From contig CM043949.1 of assembly GCA_014529385.2 (NCBI GenBank), positions 113,328,977 to 113,392,976 on the forward strand: a stretch of 64,000 bases of DNA, read 5' to 3'. Below are positions 13,725 through 26,470 of this stretch, piece by piece. Origin of the DNA: Adiantum capillus-veneris (taxonomy: Eukaryota; Streptophyta; Polypodiopsida; Polypodiales; Pteridaceae). The stretch's first letter is position 1. Each line of letters starts with the position of its first letter. The position numbers and the translations under genes were made by a program. The notes beneath the pieces were generated by a model. That model did not search any database and had not been told where the DNA came from. It worked only from the letters and a program-made list of their open reading frames with translations.

Positions 13725-13905
13725 ACACACACACACACTTTTCTTGCATTCTATAGTTTTTGAATACTAAAGTGAAGCTTCACCTTGCATAATTCTATTT
13801 TCTAGTAAATTCTATGTACACACATGCACACATAAATTATTTCTTTTTATTTCACCACCTCACATGGCTTAACTTTTCTTGCATTCTATAGCTTGATTCC
13901 AATCG
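13634..13905. repeat. ~110-bp tandem duplication carrying (CT)n(CA)n
   Basis: A unit containing TTGCATTCTATNGTTTT and AAGTGAAGCTTCACCTTGCA starts at 13,634 and again at 13,744. A partial third start lies near 13,879. The first unit contains a compound (CT)14(CA)n array at 13,693-13,738. This is one of several tandem duplications in the window whose unit includes a microsatellite. Confidence 0.8.
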
Positions 13906-15285
13906 GTGTTTGGAAAAATAAGCGACCTAGTTTTCTCCTCGCAAAGAAGAAAACTGAAAATACTAGTAGAAATTTGAAATTTGCAAGATTTTTGAACTTC
14001 ATTCTCACATGTTTCACCGGTTTTTCTTCCCTTTACCATGGTTTGCAACTGGCTAGTCTCGATTTTCAATCAGCTCTAGATTAAGCTAAGGCAATCCTTT
14101 CTCGAGCATTGATTCCAATTAAACTCAACCTAATGTTTTTATTTTAGGCTGTTTTCAACAGCTTGTAGCTCCCAATTGGTTTCGAATCTCTTGGGGCTTG
14201 TCTCACATGAATTTGTTCATCCTTGGAGTAAGGTGCCCACAATGGAGCCCAAGAACAAAAGAAGGCCGAAATATCAAGTCACCCCAATCTTTAGGTTGAA
14301 AACCTAACAATACAGAAGAGCTAGTCAAGTGAATGACAACCTCCCAAAGGCTCTCCAAATCAGTAACTAACAATAAACATGGTAACCATTTGGTTCGCAC
14401 ATACAAAAGACCTGGTCAAATGAACTATCAATAACAATAACAATTCAGTCTCTCCAATCTTGGGAAATCAAAAATCCTTTCAAAACATCTTGAGTACATA
14501 ATTGAAGGGTGAGTTTAAGAAATTAAAAGACCACGAAGGTGGAAAGTCAAAAGATTTTTTGTGTGCATATAAACCTTACACATTTGTGTTTTTCTTCTTA
14601 ATTTTCTTTCCTCTAGCGTTTTCAAGCCAGTAGGTAGAGCCATTAGGAAAGCCTTTTTTTTTATATATATGCTGAAAAATATTTGAACAAAAAAAAAAAT
14701 AGAACAAAAAATGTCTCATGAAGATCACTAGACAATGTCACTTTCTCTCTAGTAACTCTCAATAAAAACCTAAAAATGTGAGTAGTAGGGGTCTATATAT
14801 ACCTCTAGTAGCCTGTTGAGGTCCCATTGGGCTTTTGTCTTGGATCATTGTGCGGTTTGGAGGTCACCAAGTCACCCTAATTGATGACCTATGTGAATGG
14901 TGAAAATAGTGAAATATGATGTTTTGTGAATACCCGTTATGATCACCAAAAAAATACACCATGATCACATGAATATGAAATCCATGGCCCCTAACTAGAA
15001 ATCTCTCACAAACTGTCAATCTACACAATTGATGCTGCCCAGGTAGGGCATGAAAGCATCTCAAAAGAGAAAGAGCACATCTAATTTTTTCTATTTATGA
15101 GCTACCACCAACAAGTTTCTAGAGCCTAGTTTGGGTCCATAGTCTTGCAGTTCTTTTGAACGAGAATCTCATTTTAGGACTCCTAAATTGCTCTCAATAT
15201 CGTCGCTCTTACTATACAAATGTTAGTGAAGAGATCCTCATTTATCTTATTTAATTAGAAATTTTCAAGGCCTCTAATTGTCATT
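13906..15285. other. No gene recognised
   Basis: AT-rich sequence with homopolymer runs near 14,655-14,700. Two overlapping frames at about 13,870-14,084 have no motif. Confidence 0.45.
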
Positions 15286-15311
15286 AAAGTTTATAACCTT
15301 TTCTTCCTTAA
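15286..15311. other. Left target-site duplication of the 15.3-kb LINE
   Basis: Starts AAAGTTTATAACCTTTT and ends TTCCTTAA. It matches 17,470-17,494 apart from a one-base length change and one or two substitutions. Confidence 0.85.
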
Positions 15312-17469
15312 AGCTTGTCCTCAGGGGATCAAGAAGTCTCTAGAGATTGTTCAAACATATGCCATTGCATCAGGGTCAAGGTGCAATATTGAAAAATATA
15401 GATTGATCTCCCTCTCAGAAGATAACTCATTCCATTCGACAATGTGGAACGGGGAAATTGTGTCCAGAGAGACGGTATTTAGGCACCTGGGAGCCCCTCC
15501 AGGGGTGGATATAACCCACAAGCAAAGATTCTCATGGGTGTTGGGATAAGATAAGGAGCAAGTTTTGTAGGTGGTAGTATGCGCTCCTCCCTTTCTTGAG
15601 CAGATTGAAAGTGATCAATTCGTTTATGCTCCCCTATATAACATTCAATGGCCCGCTGATTAAGATAGCCAAATGAAACTGGAAGGAGTTCTTAAAATTG
15701 GTGAAAATATTCCTTTGGAAAAACAACAATAAAGACTCACTGCTATAGCAGTGGGCAAGCTGGGATGCCATAGCAAGACCGATAGAACAAGGTGGTATTG
15801 GAATACTCAACCCTAGTACTCACACGGAGGCCCAATGTGCCAAGTTTGTGGTTGCAATCAAGAAGCAATAACAAGCATGGGCTTTTATGACAATGACAAT
15901 GATGGACAATGCCAAAATGTTCTTGCAAGGTGGCCAGTGGAAAGGGCTAGAGCTACACGACAAGCTACTTGCCCCTTGGTGGTCTAACCTTAAACTTGGG
16001 GGCCTTAACAGTCGAGCTAGCTTGAAATTTGCAACAGAGCAACGAAGGCCTTGGAACGGGGAGAGGTAACTAGGTACTTTGACAACTCGATGTCTCACTG
16101 GTCCCCATGTCTATCTAAGGTGAGAAGAATCCTGTTGAACCCTGCTTGGAGGGAGGTTTCTAGAAAGATGAACAACAAAGGACTCCAACAATTGGGCCAA
16201 TTTTGGGACCATATTAGAAGTGATTGGAAAGGTTCAAACCAACTCGCCTCCCAGTTCCATCTCAACGGGACTGAAAGATTGCTGGTAAATAGAGTCTTAG
16301 AATGGCTTGACAATTGTTTCCTACCAACCTGCGAGTCTGGGTTTGAATGGAAAGCATGGCGGTGACCCACAGACTCACACTTTCAAAAACACACACCAAG
16401 GATGTATACAATATCCTCATGGTCTCGCTGGATTGGTTCTCCCCCTTGAACAAGCAGTTGGAAGCAATGGCCGGAGACAAGATGGGTGACAGTTGTAAGG
16501 AACATCTTGTGCCCACAATGGAGGCTTGGGGGATGAAGGTCTTCAAATGGAAGATACTTTGGGGGGCTTTGTCGATTGGGGTAAAGGTCGTAGCTAGAGG
16601 TATTGGTCCAGATAAATGCCCGCAATGTAGATCCGCAAGTGAGTACATCCCCCACCTTTTTAAGGAATGCTCGACGATTTGTGGCATTGCAAGAAAGTTT
16701 ATGCAAGTGGGTTCAAAAGACATGGAAGATTGGGTTCTTCAAGAACGATCTCTTCATGGGTGGGGAAGGTGTTCGAGAGCCAACCACTGCTAATCAATAC
16801 ACAAATTGACAGGTTCTGTTACTTTAAACATGTTCTGAAGGCCAAGAACTGTCGAATATTCGAGTACGTCCTTGAAATAGCTAGGTTGACGGAGATCATT
16901 CAAGAAAGCAAGGAAGCGATTATAGCCAATGGGAAATGGAGGAACTCTAAAGAGTGGAACAAGGTTGTGACTGTCACAATATCTGAACCACATGGGTAAG
17001 TGTGCTCCTTGTCCAGCCAAGTATTATACCTTTGTCGTGAGGTGCACTCCCTGTATCAAACATCCACATGTAGAAAATGCATAGTCAACAGTCAGGAGTG
17101 TGTGTACAAGAGAGGTATGTGACAAGGTCAGAATGGAGCATATTGACTGATTGGAGAGGCCACACGTGATTGAGCACAAGCAGAGTGATATACAAAAGAC
17201 GAAATATCCTGCGAATGTGGGAAAACAAAACTAAGGAGAACAGAGAATGGACTCCAAAGATCAAGACAACATTGCACCCTTTTATTGGCGATGATGATAC
17301 TTACAAATGGTGGTCTTGACTGTTCCAAACATGGCTCTTAGCACTAGGGATGCATGATGGAATGCGAGCACCATATGGTGCATGGAAAATGTTGAAAGAT
17401 GTCATGGCTCAACACGAGCGTGACTAGTAATTGTAATTCTTTTGGACTGTTCAGAGTTTTGCTTTAAAA
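15312..17469 (+). mobile_element. 5'-truncated LINE with ~25-bp target-site duplication
   Basis: The plus strand encodes the C-terminal part of a plant LINE ORF2, broken by frameshifts and stops. In order it shows an RT tail (GAPPGVDITHKQ, about 15,490), the thumb-like stretch INSFMLPYITFNG (15,610-15,660), a conserved GGIGILNPSTHTEAQCAKF segment (about 15,790), LELHDKLLAPWW (about 15,950) and a zf-RVT zinc-binding region with CPQC...PHLFKEC (about 16,615-16,680). It ends in GAGTTTTGC then an A-rich tail near 17,461-17,470. The flanks match: AAAGTTTATAACCTTTT begins at 15,286 on the left and at 17,470 on the right, each followed by a T/C-rich stretch ending TTAA. This is the mark of target-primed reverse transcription. 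The insertion starts within the RT domain, so the copy was dead on arrival. A related LINE occupies 62,643-64,000 on the minus strand. Confidence 0.88.
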
Positions 17470-17494
17470 AAAGTTTATAACCTTTTTTCATTAA
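17470..17494. other. Right target-site duplication of the 15.3-kb LINE
   Basis: Directly follows the A-rich LINE tail and repeats the sequence at 15,286-15,311. Confidence 0.85.
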
Positions 17495-17924
17495 CAAAAG
17501 CCTAGTTGGTCTAAAATGAAAACATAATTAATTAGCAATCAAGATTCCGGTCGAATCTTGAAAATTGACAAGTAAAATGCATTGCAGCCTAATTCACGCG
17601 CATGAACTCTTTCACACCTAGCACACCCTGCCTCGTGTCTACCCCATTTAAGCTTGCCCTATCAAGCGACAAACTCTGTCCCGCGCCGCTTCTCGTCTTA
17701 TCACAATCATCGGGAGCACCCGCAGAGAACACCTTCTCATCATCATTCTGACGAACACCGCATCCATTGCTACAAACAAACCACACACAGTATACTCCTA
17801 CATCTACCTCAATCTGTTCATTTGCAATACCATGCACATGCAACCCTGCTTTGTGTCCTCCTCTTTTAATTGCTTTCTTTTAATGTGTGCTTAGTTAGTT
17901 CCTTGCGTATGTGCATGCAGGGGG

Positions 17925-17926
<2 letters not shown>

Positions 17927-17966
<40 letters not shown>

Positions 17967-18347
17967 AATGATTCCTACCTTATAGGGAGTTTCTACTTCT
18001 CTCCCATAAGCGATGAAGCTGCCATCACTACAATGGCTCATCAGAGCTTGGCCATTGGCACAATCCTCCCTCTCTTTCCCTTCCCTTGTTCTGCAAGCGT
18101 ACCATACCCCCTTCCTTAAGCCTTGCAACTCTTGCATGGAAGGCCCTTGGAGACTTCCCCTGTACAATGCCATTCATGCTATCTCCATCTCTCTCTATCT
18201 CCCCTACACCATGCTATCCAAGGCCTGTGTTGCGCATCCTCTGCGTTTTCTTTGCCAACATCCTCAATACATCCCTCGATGTCACCATCCTCAATACATC
18301 AAGAGATACAAGCAAGACATGGTTTCCATATATTGCACCTGCAGAGA

Positions 18348-18388
<41 letters not shown>

Positions 18389-18513
18389 GTACCTCCATGC
18401 GGAGCCTCGCCCGTCAGCATGGATGGCGATGGGCCATTTGCACGTGCTCTTCAACCACTATTCAACCGCTACCGAGCCAACACAATGTAGAAAAAATCTA
18501 CCCCTCCAGCCCG

Positions 18514-18559
<46 letters not shown>
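17927..18559. repeat. Microsatellite cluster: (GA)n, (AG)n, (CT)n
   Basis: Three long dinucleotide runs: GA at 17,927-17,965 preceded by a G run, AG at about 18,352-18,384, and CT at 18,517-18,559. Open frames crossing this cluster (18,013-18,675 and neighbours) translate to Ser-Leu or Arg-Glu repeats and are not genes. Confidence 0.95.
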
Positions 18560-18561
<2 letters not shown>

Positions 18562-20699
18562 CACCACGTGCCCAAAAGGCACTTCCAATTTTCCAAAATT
18601 CCCAAATTTCCCAAAATAACCTTGGTTGTGAGAGTAAATTTTTTGAACAATAATTTTTTTTGTAGTTTTTCATAAGAAGACTGGTTTTATATCATAGAAG
18701 ATGCTAAAACTAGAATTTGAGTTGGATGCTCTGGAGATGAATTGCTTCATTATTTTTAGGTATAATTGCCTTCTTTTGCGAGGTATTATGTGACAAATTA
18801 CATGCTAAGCACACAAAAATGGATCTCAATTGTCAAAAAGGAATAAAGATTAGAAAATCTTGAACAATCCAATGAAAATAGATACAAGTGCATTTTGGAT
18901 ATTTTTGAAATTCAAGGGATATTTTGGGAATTTCCACAAATTATAGGGATATTTTTCCCTTTTAAAAAATGGGTCCTCCCCTACTCACAAACATGCAGGT
19001 GGATGCCTCCCTGCTTTCATATTAAAACTAAAACACTTTACTTTTACATCCCATGAAACCAAGGTATCCCCTTATATTCTACGTCAATTGCTTTCAAAAA
19101 TTGGGGGGTCCTACTACTTAGTGCAAGTAGAAAAGTTGAAGCTAATCTTCAAGTATAATTTTAGTGCAGGGTTTACAAAGAATGGAGAATGGATTGCAAA
19201 ATAAAAATAAAAAATCATTTTATTTATAGAAAGAATGAAGTTAATATTTTCTCTTTCTTTCTCGAAAGTTTTTGAAGCTGTCAAGGAGAACTAAAATTAA
19301 ATACTTTTCATAAATCATAACTATATCATTTTGAGGAAGCGTATTTGAATAATTTTAGCTCCATACCAGGAAGAACATTTTGATACCCGTATTAAAACAT
19401 GTGCATTGATTGAAATGGCTTTGTATCCACTAGTATGTGACCCGCGCGTTGCTGCGGCTAGAAAATGCATGTCTTCTATTCTTTCAACTACAAAAGTGAA
19501 AAATTATATAGATTCTATTATTCTACATGTATACACTCCCTTGCATTTCAAAAAAATGATTCACAACATCTCTCTATGGATTCTCAAATAAAAAATATAC
19601 ATGCAAAGGGGAACAAATATTCCTTTATTATTAAGCTTGGCAGATTCTCACACATTATGTAGGATTTTCTAGCCCTTATTCAATGGATCTAGGTGCTCTA
19701 TAGCTATTGAAGAGAACACACACACACACACAAAGATTAATATTTTTATCCTCCTCCCTACTCTCTGTTTAATTGGATAGTTCTCTAGGTTGTTGGTAGT
19801 TGTTTAATTCTGTCTCCCTCCGTAGTGCCCAAAAAAAAACTTTAAATACTAAATTCCTTCACATTTTGAAGGTTTTCTTACCTAATTTAGAGGTAACATT
19901 TCAAAATTTGTAGGTGACAATACACTTTTTTCTTGAGCTTTTCTCCCAATTCATGAAGTCTCCAACTTTTATGGTGTTCGTCATACAATAGAAGTTGCTT
20001 CTTGTTAAGCAGCATGCTACGCACACACACACACACACACACAGACTAATTGTTTGAGAAAAAAAAAAGCTACATAGGGCCTGCTATCTCCATGAAGAAG
20101 GAGAATTCAACCTTAAATAGATTCTCAAAGGATCTGCTACACATCTTTGGTCAACATGGAAGATAATCGTGCCTATGTGTACCATGTCTGAGAGATGTAG
20201 TTGGCCATGGAAGTGAAGAAGATGTGTAGTGCCATTTCCACCCAATGAGCTCATCTGGTGAGGAGTACCATCACAACTTGGTTGCACTCACATCGAGTTG
20301 GTATGCTAAAGATGGATAATTCCAAGCCTTTAGAAGAGATGAAAAGAAGCATAGCTCATCTTTGCTCATTGGATGACTTATACATCAGACTTGACATTCT
20401 TGAGTCCATGGGACTGGCCCTTAACTTGATGTAGGAAGAAATGAAGAATGGTTTATGGACATCGAAGCATGTTGTTGGGCCGCTGGCCTTCATTAGATCA
20501 TCTCCATACACATCCCACATTCATGCAAACCAACACTTCAAGAAAGCATTAATGTGTTAGACATTATGCAAGGTCTAGATGAAGGAGAATCTCCCTCTTC
20601 ACCATCATCATTAGATGTTGGATCAATGGCACTTTCAACAAATAATGCAGAAGGCACTGAAACACCTTCCTCTCCCTACTAAAAACCTCACAGATTTCA
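18560..20699. other. No gene recognised
   Basis: AT-rich sequence with short (CA)n runs near 19,718 and 20,022. Around 20,312-20,560 a plus-strand frame beginning MDNSKPLEEMKRSI stays readable through one stop, but I recognise no family. Confidence 0.4.
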
Positions 20700-22340
20700 T
20701 CTCTTGTAACATTGATATTATGTATCCCAATGCTGGAAAAAGCACTAGGTTTAGTGCAATCCCACCTAGAAATTTATTTGAGTGTCATATGTAGGTTTTC
20801 CAACTTTTTTGGGAAAAATATTGTGTATTTATGTGCTGAAAAAAAACCTAGGTTTAGCATGATCCAACCTGCAAAATAAAACCTTCAAATATAGTAAATT
20901 TTCCTTTAAAATTTCTCATACGTAGGTTTTCCAAGTTTTTGGGAGAAAATATTGTGTATCTCAGTGCTAGAAAAAAATCTACATTCAGTGTAGTCTAACC
21001 TACAAATATAGTAAATTTGCCTCTAAAATTTCTCATACGTAGGTTTTCCAAGTTTTTGGGAGAAAGTATTGTGTATCTCAGTGCTAAAAAAAAACCTACA
21101 TTCACTTTAATCTAACCTACAAATTTTGAGATTTACCTCTAAATAATAGATTTGAAGGTAACTACAAAGTTTAGAAAAATCTAGTGTAAAAACCATCAAA
21201 TACAATAAATTTGCCTCTAAAATTTCTCATAGGTAGGTTTTTCAAAAAAATTGAAAAAAGCATTGTGTACCTGAGTGCTTGAAGAAAATCTAAATTTAAT
21301 GTAAATATAGTAAATTTGCCTCCTTGGAAAGTGAGCCCAAAGAGCAAGAACCCCTAAGAATGGGGGTGCTAAGGGACACATAAGTGCATTCCAAGAGGCT
21401 ACATTTAAATATGGTGTACATGTTGACCAAAACAAATTTCAAACGAAAAGGGTTTTTTAAAGAGCCCCTGAAAAAGTGACTGCCCTTTCGCCGAAACGCA
21501 CAACACTCTTTGGTCTAGAGCGATTGTTCTATTTCAAACACACTACACAAAGGTGCTGGGTTCAATTCGCTGGATACCTCAGAACGGGTGAGACACGTAG
21601 CCAATCGTGCACACATCGGTAGTAGGCGGAAGGGTAAAAGTCACAAAAGTGACTGCCCTTTCGCCGAAACGCACAACACTCTTTGGTCTAGAGCGATTGT
21701 TCTATTTCAAACACACTACACAAAGAGCCCCTGAATATCCATTTTAGTTTAGGATATCTCAAAGTTTAGGAGAATCACGTAAAGACCTTCAAGTATACTT
21801 TTCTTGTATGTTTTTCAAGTTTCTAAAAAAGAGCAATATGTATCTGAGTATTTTAAAAAAGGCAAAAAAGAGCAATATGTATCTGAGTACTAAAAAAACG
21901 GCTAGGTCTTGAGTATTAAAAAAAAGGCAAAAAAGAGCAATATGTATCTGAGTACTCAAAAAAGGCTAGGTCTAGTGTAATTCCACCTACAACCATTTAT
22001 TCTAGATTTGAAGGTGAGGCAACACATGAAGTTTATAGCATTCTCACCTTCAAATTAGAATTTAGAGATAAATCTCAAAATTTGTAGATGGAATTACACC
22101 AAACCTAAGTTTTTTTTAGCACTTCAATACATAGTGCTTTTTCCCAAAAGCCTAGAAAATCTATAGATGAGTCTTGAGATTTAGTATATTTGAGTGTTTT
22201 TGCAGTAAGCTTCTTACAAAGTTCATAGGGAAAAACCTAGGTTTACTGTAATCCCACCCAAAAATTTTGAGATTTACCTTAAAATTCTAATTTGAAATTG
22301 AGAGCGCCTACAAAGTTCAGAGAAATTTAGCACAATTTTT
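20700..22340. repeat. Degenerate AT-rich repeat field
   Basis: Imperfect copies of a motif set recur in irregular order: TCTCATACGTAGGTTTTCCAAG, ATTGTGTATCTCAGTGCT, AAAACCTAGGTTTA and AATTTTGAGATTTACC. Clear TCTCATA starts lie at 20,914, 21,031 and 21,224. A shorter GAGCAATATGTATCTGAGTA repeat occurs near 21,830, 21,865 and 21,935. No protein is encoded. The field looks like an old satellite-like or repeatedly duplicated non-coding block, and it hosts the SINE-like insertion at 21,473. Confidence 0.7.
21473..21721 (+). mobile_element. tRNA-derived SINE-like insertion, dimeric, 14-bp TSD
   Basis: The 249-bp block is bounded by a perfect 14-bp direct repeat, AAAGAGCCCCTGAA, at 21,459-21,472 and 21,722-21,735. 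Inside, TTTGGTCTAGAGCGATTG resembles an RNA polymerase III A box and GGGTTCAATTCG resembles a B box, about 50 bp apart as in a tRNA. The first ~80 bp (AAAGTGACTGCCC to CACTACAC) recur at the 3' end of the block, so it looks like one full unit followed by a second truncated head. SINEs insert with duplications of this length. No poly(A) tail is visible. A local tandem duplication is the alternative, but it does not explain the outer 14-bp repeat. Confidence 0.65.
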
Positions 22341-22489
22341 TTAAACATAGTCAACGGTTTACTTTGCCTTCCGTCGTTGATCAACGTGCAATTGCTCGCC
22401 TTTCGCCCTAGATTTTTTCCATGTCCAAGATTTGTCAGCTTCGGCTTACTCGACTTTGTTCCTCATTGGCTATGGGACAAATTGCATTC

Positions 22490-22606
22490 TCTCTCTCTCT
22501 CTCTCTCCTCTGTGTGTGTGTGCCCTTGTGCCAAAGTACTCACTATCTTTCTCTCTTGCCATTAAATCCCCACATATTCTCTCATTCTCTCTCACCACTG
22601 AGTAAG

Positions 22607-22676
<70 letters not shown>

Positions 22677-22690
22677 GATGCGACAATTGT

Positions 22691-22748
<58 letters not shown>

Positions 22749-22824
22749 CGCACACACTCTCTCCCCCCCCCACACACACACATAGAAGCTACAGACAGTT
22801 TTGATCTCGCATTCTCTCTCTCTG

Positions 22825-22914
<90 letters not shown>

Positions 22915-23019
22915 ATGCACGTGTGTAGACAACGGGTAAATGTGATATCGTGTTCTCTCTCTTTCTCTCTCTCTCTCTCACATACACACACAAAGAGTGA
23001 ACACTCCAGCTAGTTTCTA

Positions 23020-23068
<49 letters not shown>

Positions 23069-23209
23069 ACATTGGGTGTGCGCACAGGCTTGCTCAGCCA
23101 GATTGGACTCTCTCTCACACACACCACCAATAATGCCCATTCACACTGTAGGTTGAGATTCGAGTCTCATACACGCACATAGCCAGTGGCCAATCACGTT
23201 TCTTCTTCT

Positions 23210-23281
<72 letters not shown>
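22490..23281. repeat. Dense cluster of (CT)n and (CT)n(CA)n microsatellites
   Basis: Arrays include CT 22,610-22,644 with CA to 22,672, CT 22,693-22,744, CT 22,813-22,859 with CA to 22,912, a mixed array at about 22,950-22,995, CT 23,022-23,044 with CA to 23,068, and CT about 23,206-23,245 with CA to 23,281. In every compound array CT precedes CA on the plus strand. The long frames here are dipeptide repeats only. Confidence 0.97.
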
Positions 23282-23283
<2 letters not shown>

Positions 23284-23366
23284 TAACACATGAACACCAC
23301 ATATACACATCATGAATGCAAACGCATGCATGAGCAGCTGCTGTAGGTCGAGATTGAACTGAGACA

Positions 23367-23565
23367 TTCAAGCACTGAGGTCATCAGGCTGCAGTTTATT
23401 TCATGGAGTTCCAAACGTGAACATTTGTGCAAGCTGCAATGGATGACATGTGGAAGGCCTCTCCTTGCTTGGAAAATTTAAGCTCTGTTATATATGTACA
23501 GATTTACATTAAGATTATTTCAATCAAGCAATTTTTTTTGGTACTCTCTTTGAGACCTCTCTCTA

Positions 23566-23650
<85 letters not shown>

Positions 23651-23864
23651 CCCTTCCATTTTGGGGCTACTCAAGATCTTCAAGCACTGAGGCCGTTAGG
23701 TTGCAGGTTATTTCATGGACTTCCAAACGTGGACATTTGTGCAAGCTGCAATAATGACACGTGGAAGGTCTCTCTTTGCTTGAAAAATTTAAGCTCCATT
23801 ATATATGTATAGATTTACTTTAAAATTATATCGATCAAGAATTGTTTATGGCACTCTCTTTGAG

Positions 23865-23951
<87 letters not shown>

Positions 23952-23985
23952 CCTTCCATTTTGAGGCTATTCGAGATCAGTGTTC
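23367..23985. repeat. 312-bp tandem duplication with internal (CT)n(CA)n
   Basis: Unit 1 starts at 23,367 and unit 2 at 23,679, both with TTCAAGCACTGAGG. Each runs through CATTTGTGCAAGCTGCAAT, a conserved TTTGAGACC, a compound (CT)n(CA)n array and CCCTTCCATTTTG. Array lengths differ between the units. The unique sequence has diverged by several substitutions, so the duplication is not brand new. Confidence 0.9.
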
Positions 23986-25567
23986 AATAAAAATTAAAAT
24001 TTAACGTATTAACTAAAAAATCCTAGTTAGATTCCAAGTTCACCTTGAAATAAATTGATAATTTTTCTAGTGTGCATATGAACAATTTCTTAAATTTTGA
24101 AATGGTCAGTTGCTTTCCAAAAGAAAACTTGAGCCACCCTTCAATTAAGGAAAAGTAGAGTCAATCCTTTTTCTTATACTTTGGAAGGTTAAAAAATGAA
24201 GGCCTAAAAAGTTTCACATATTCCAAGATTCTAACCTTTAGAGAAATGGGAGATTTTGTGAAGCTTCCTTTAAAGGAGGGTCTCTCCTTCCTTGAAAATT
24301 TTAAGTTGCCTTATATATAGTATAAAGTATAGATAGATGATATTAAAATAATCATTTCATAATTTTATGGGTTGCTGAATTTGTTATTTGTTATGAGTGT
24401 GATAAAGTAATAATATAATGTTAACACTAGTGTGGAAAACTCAAAGTCTCAAAGCATTTGCATGCAACTTATTTTATGAGTCTTTTAATACTTTATTGGC
24501 TGATATTTTATAAGCCTAAAAAAAAGTATACGTATGTTTTAAAAGAGGTGAGAATACAACAACATATAGAACACTTTTTTCCACACTCACAATTATGAGT
24601 GGAGATGCTCTTGATTAGTAGTGTGGCAGAAGTTATATGCAATGTCCAATGCCTACCACCTGGAGGGAGCTCGATTGGAAAGCTTGGCATTGACAAGAAT
24701 GCTTGCGCTCCCCAAAACATTAGGAACAATCACTCCTTTTTGTAGCAATATCCACATTCTCGTGGGTGTGATACAAAGATGTTCCTTCGAGCATCACTTG
24801 GCCACAGTTGAACCCATCACCCTGGCATCAAAGTCCAAGTGCTCAACGAACCGAGCTAGCAAGAACATATAGCAATCTTACATAGTGGAAAAAATAATAG
24901 AGTTCTTTCAATCCTTTCGAGTTCCATGGATTTTTTCTTGGAAGGTTTTGACAGTTGGCAACATTCTTAAATATCATGTTTTTGGAAATTTTTGTTAGCC
25001 CCAAAAGCAAAGCAATGCCTAAGTTGTACTTACTTTTTTTAAAAATTTAAACATTCATATTCCTCTAAAAACAAGTGAATTTTTTCACAAAACTTGCCAA
25101 TGTTTATTGATGATGTGGGTGGAATTCAAAAAAGTTGGCCTTTGAAGTGTGTCTCTCTCTCTCTCTCTCTCTATCTAAAAACAAGTGAAATTTTTCACAA
25201 AATTGAGCTTGGGAGATCCAGACGCCCATGACTACGAGAGTCAATGAGACATCGAGATGGAAGCTGGATCAGAGGGTTCAGACTGTTCTGGCACGACATG
25301 GGAGATGCCCAGTCAGAGTACTCACTGAGGAGGACATTGATGAGCTTCGCCAAAGACCGATGCTAGATATCATAAGTTAGGATCTTGATTTTGACATCTC
25401 AGTCTTTCATTTCATTTTGTTCCATTTCACTTTAGCTTAGTTCACTTTTGGTGTTTCAGTTTTCAATCTTTAGTCTTTTACACAAACATTGTATCAGATT
25501 CACCATTTGTAAACTCTTTTGTCTCATAGATCACTTTGGCCTTTTGAAGACGTTAATATATCATTTC

Positions 25568-25618
<51 letters not shown>

Positions 25619-26390
25619 GAACAATAGTCACTTGGATGTGAATTAGATTCTTGATGAAAATTTTGTCAGAAAATCATGTGTCACTGCATTTGTAGATACT
25701 TCTAAGGGGAGTTGGGTGGACCATGACTCCAAAAATTACACTGATTAAAGTTTAAACTTGAACATATTTTTTTGAATGAGGATAGGGAGTGTAAAGTGTG
25801 AGCTTTGTCCTAAGGTGTGAGTCAAGGAGACGAGAGTGGATTTATCCCACATACTGTGGAGCAAAGCTGTACAGCTACTTAAAGCTCATTTCATGAATGA
25901 ATAAACAACAACTCTATGTTGCACTACATGCTTATCTATGGTGAGCTTGTGCTAAGCTAAATCAATACTCAAAATTGTGTTTATGAGTCCAAGCTGATTC
26001 TATCTTGGAACCTAATTCACTTGAGTGATAAGCTTGCTTACACACACTCACACATTTGCACCATGTTTCTCTTTCATCCACCATAGCTAGCACGATCCAA
26101 TTCCTAATAGGGAGGAGGGTGTTTCCATATTGAAAATCTTGCAAAAGATTATCTACTTTTTAGTTTGTAATGGGGTCTCTTTATTTTGTTGTTTTTATTT
26201 TATTTCTTTTGATTTTGATGTTTTTATTTAATTTTTTTAATTATTTTATTTTAGAATGCCAACGTGATCTTTTCAGCTTGTTGTTTAAATGGACCCATTG
26301 TAACAGACAAAGCATCTCTAGTACTCGATCAAATTTCATTAGTGCGAATCTTCACATATTCGTTCCCTACTTAACATAGAACGAAGAGGA
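23986..26390. other. No gene recognised; one long (CT)n run
   Basis: AT-rich sequence with (CT)n at about 25,151-25,171 and 25,570-25,616. The frame at 24,621-24,872 (83 codons) has no recognisable motif. Confidence 0.45.
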
Positions 26391-26470
26391 AAAGTACAAC
26401 CTACGACAATGACTCGAACGCTGGACGTCAGTGTTCAGACCTGTGATGTGCTGCACTAACCAAGTCTCCC
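26391..26470 (-). repeat. tRNA-like (possible SINE) head
   Basis: On the minus strand, CTTGGTTAGTGCAGC resembles an A box and AGCGTTCGAGTCAT a B box, about 45 bp apart. The rest does not fold as a tRNA that I can identify. I infer a SINE head or a degenerate tRNA-derived fragment; no target-site duplication was found. Confidence 0.4.

Noticed and set aside
16347-16793. 148-codon plus frame as an independent gene
   Set aside because: It is part of the LINE ORF2 C-terminus (zf-RVT region) bounded by target-site duplications.
18013-18675. 220-codon open frame and overlapping frames
   Set aside because: The frame is kept open by CT/GA microsatellites (Ser-Leu and Arg-Glu repeats). The remaining residues show no domain and three overlapping frames are equally open.
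20914-21240. Repeats that could be mistaken for a CRISPR array
   Set aside because: Repeat spacing is irregular (117 and 193 bp), units are degenerate and AT-rich, and this is plant nuclear DNA.
22421-23140. Long frames on both strands, including a 165-codon minus frame
   Set aside because: Pure dipeptide-repeat translation of (CT)n and (CA)n arrays.
26391-26470. A functional tRNA gene
   Set aside because: A- and B-box-like words are present but I could not pair an acceptor stem or identify an anticodon arm.
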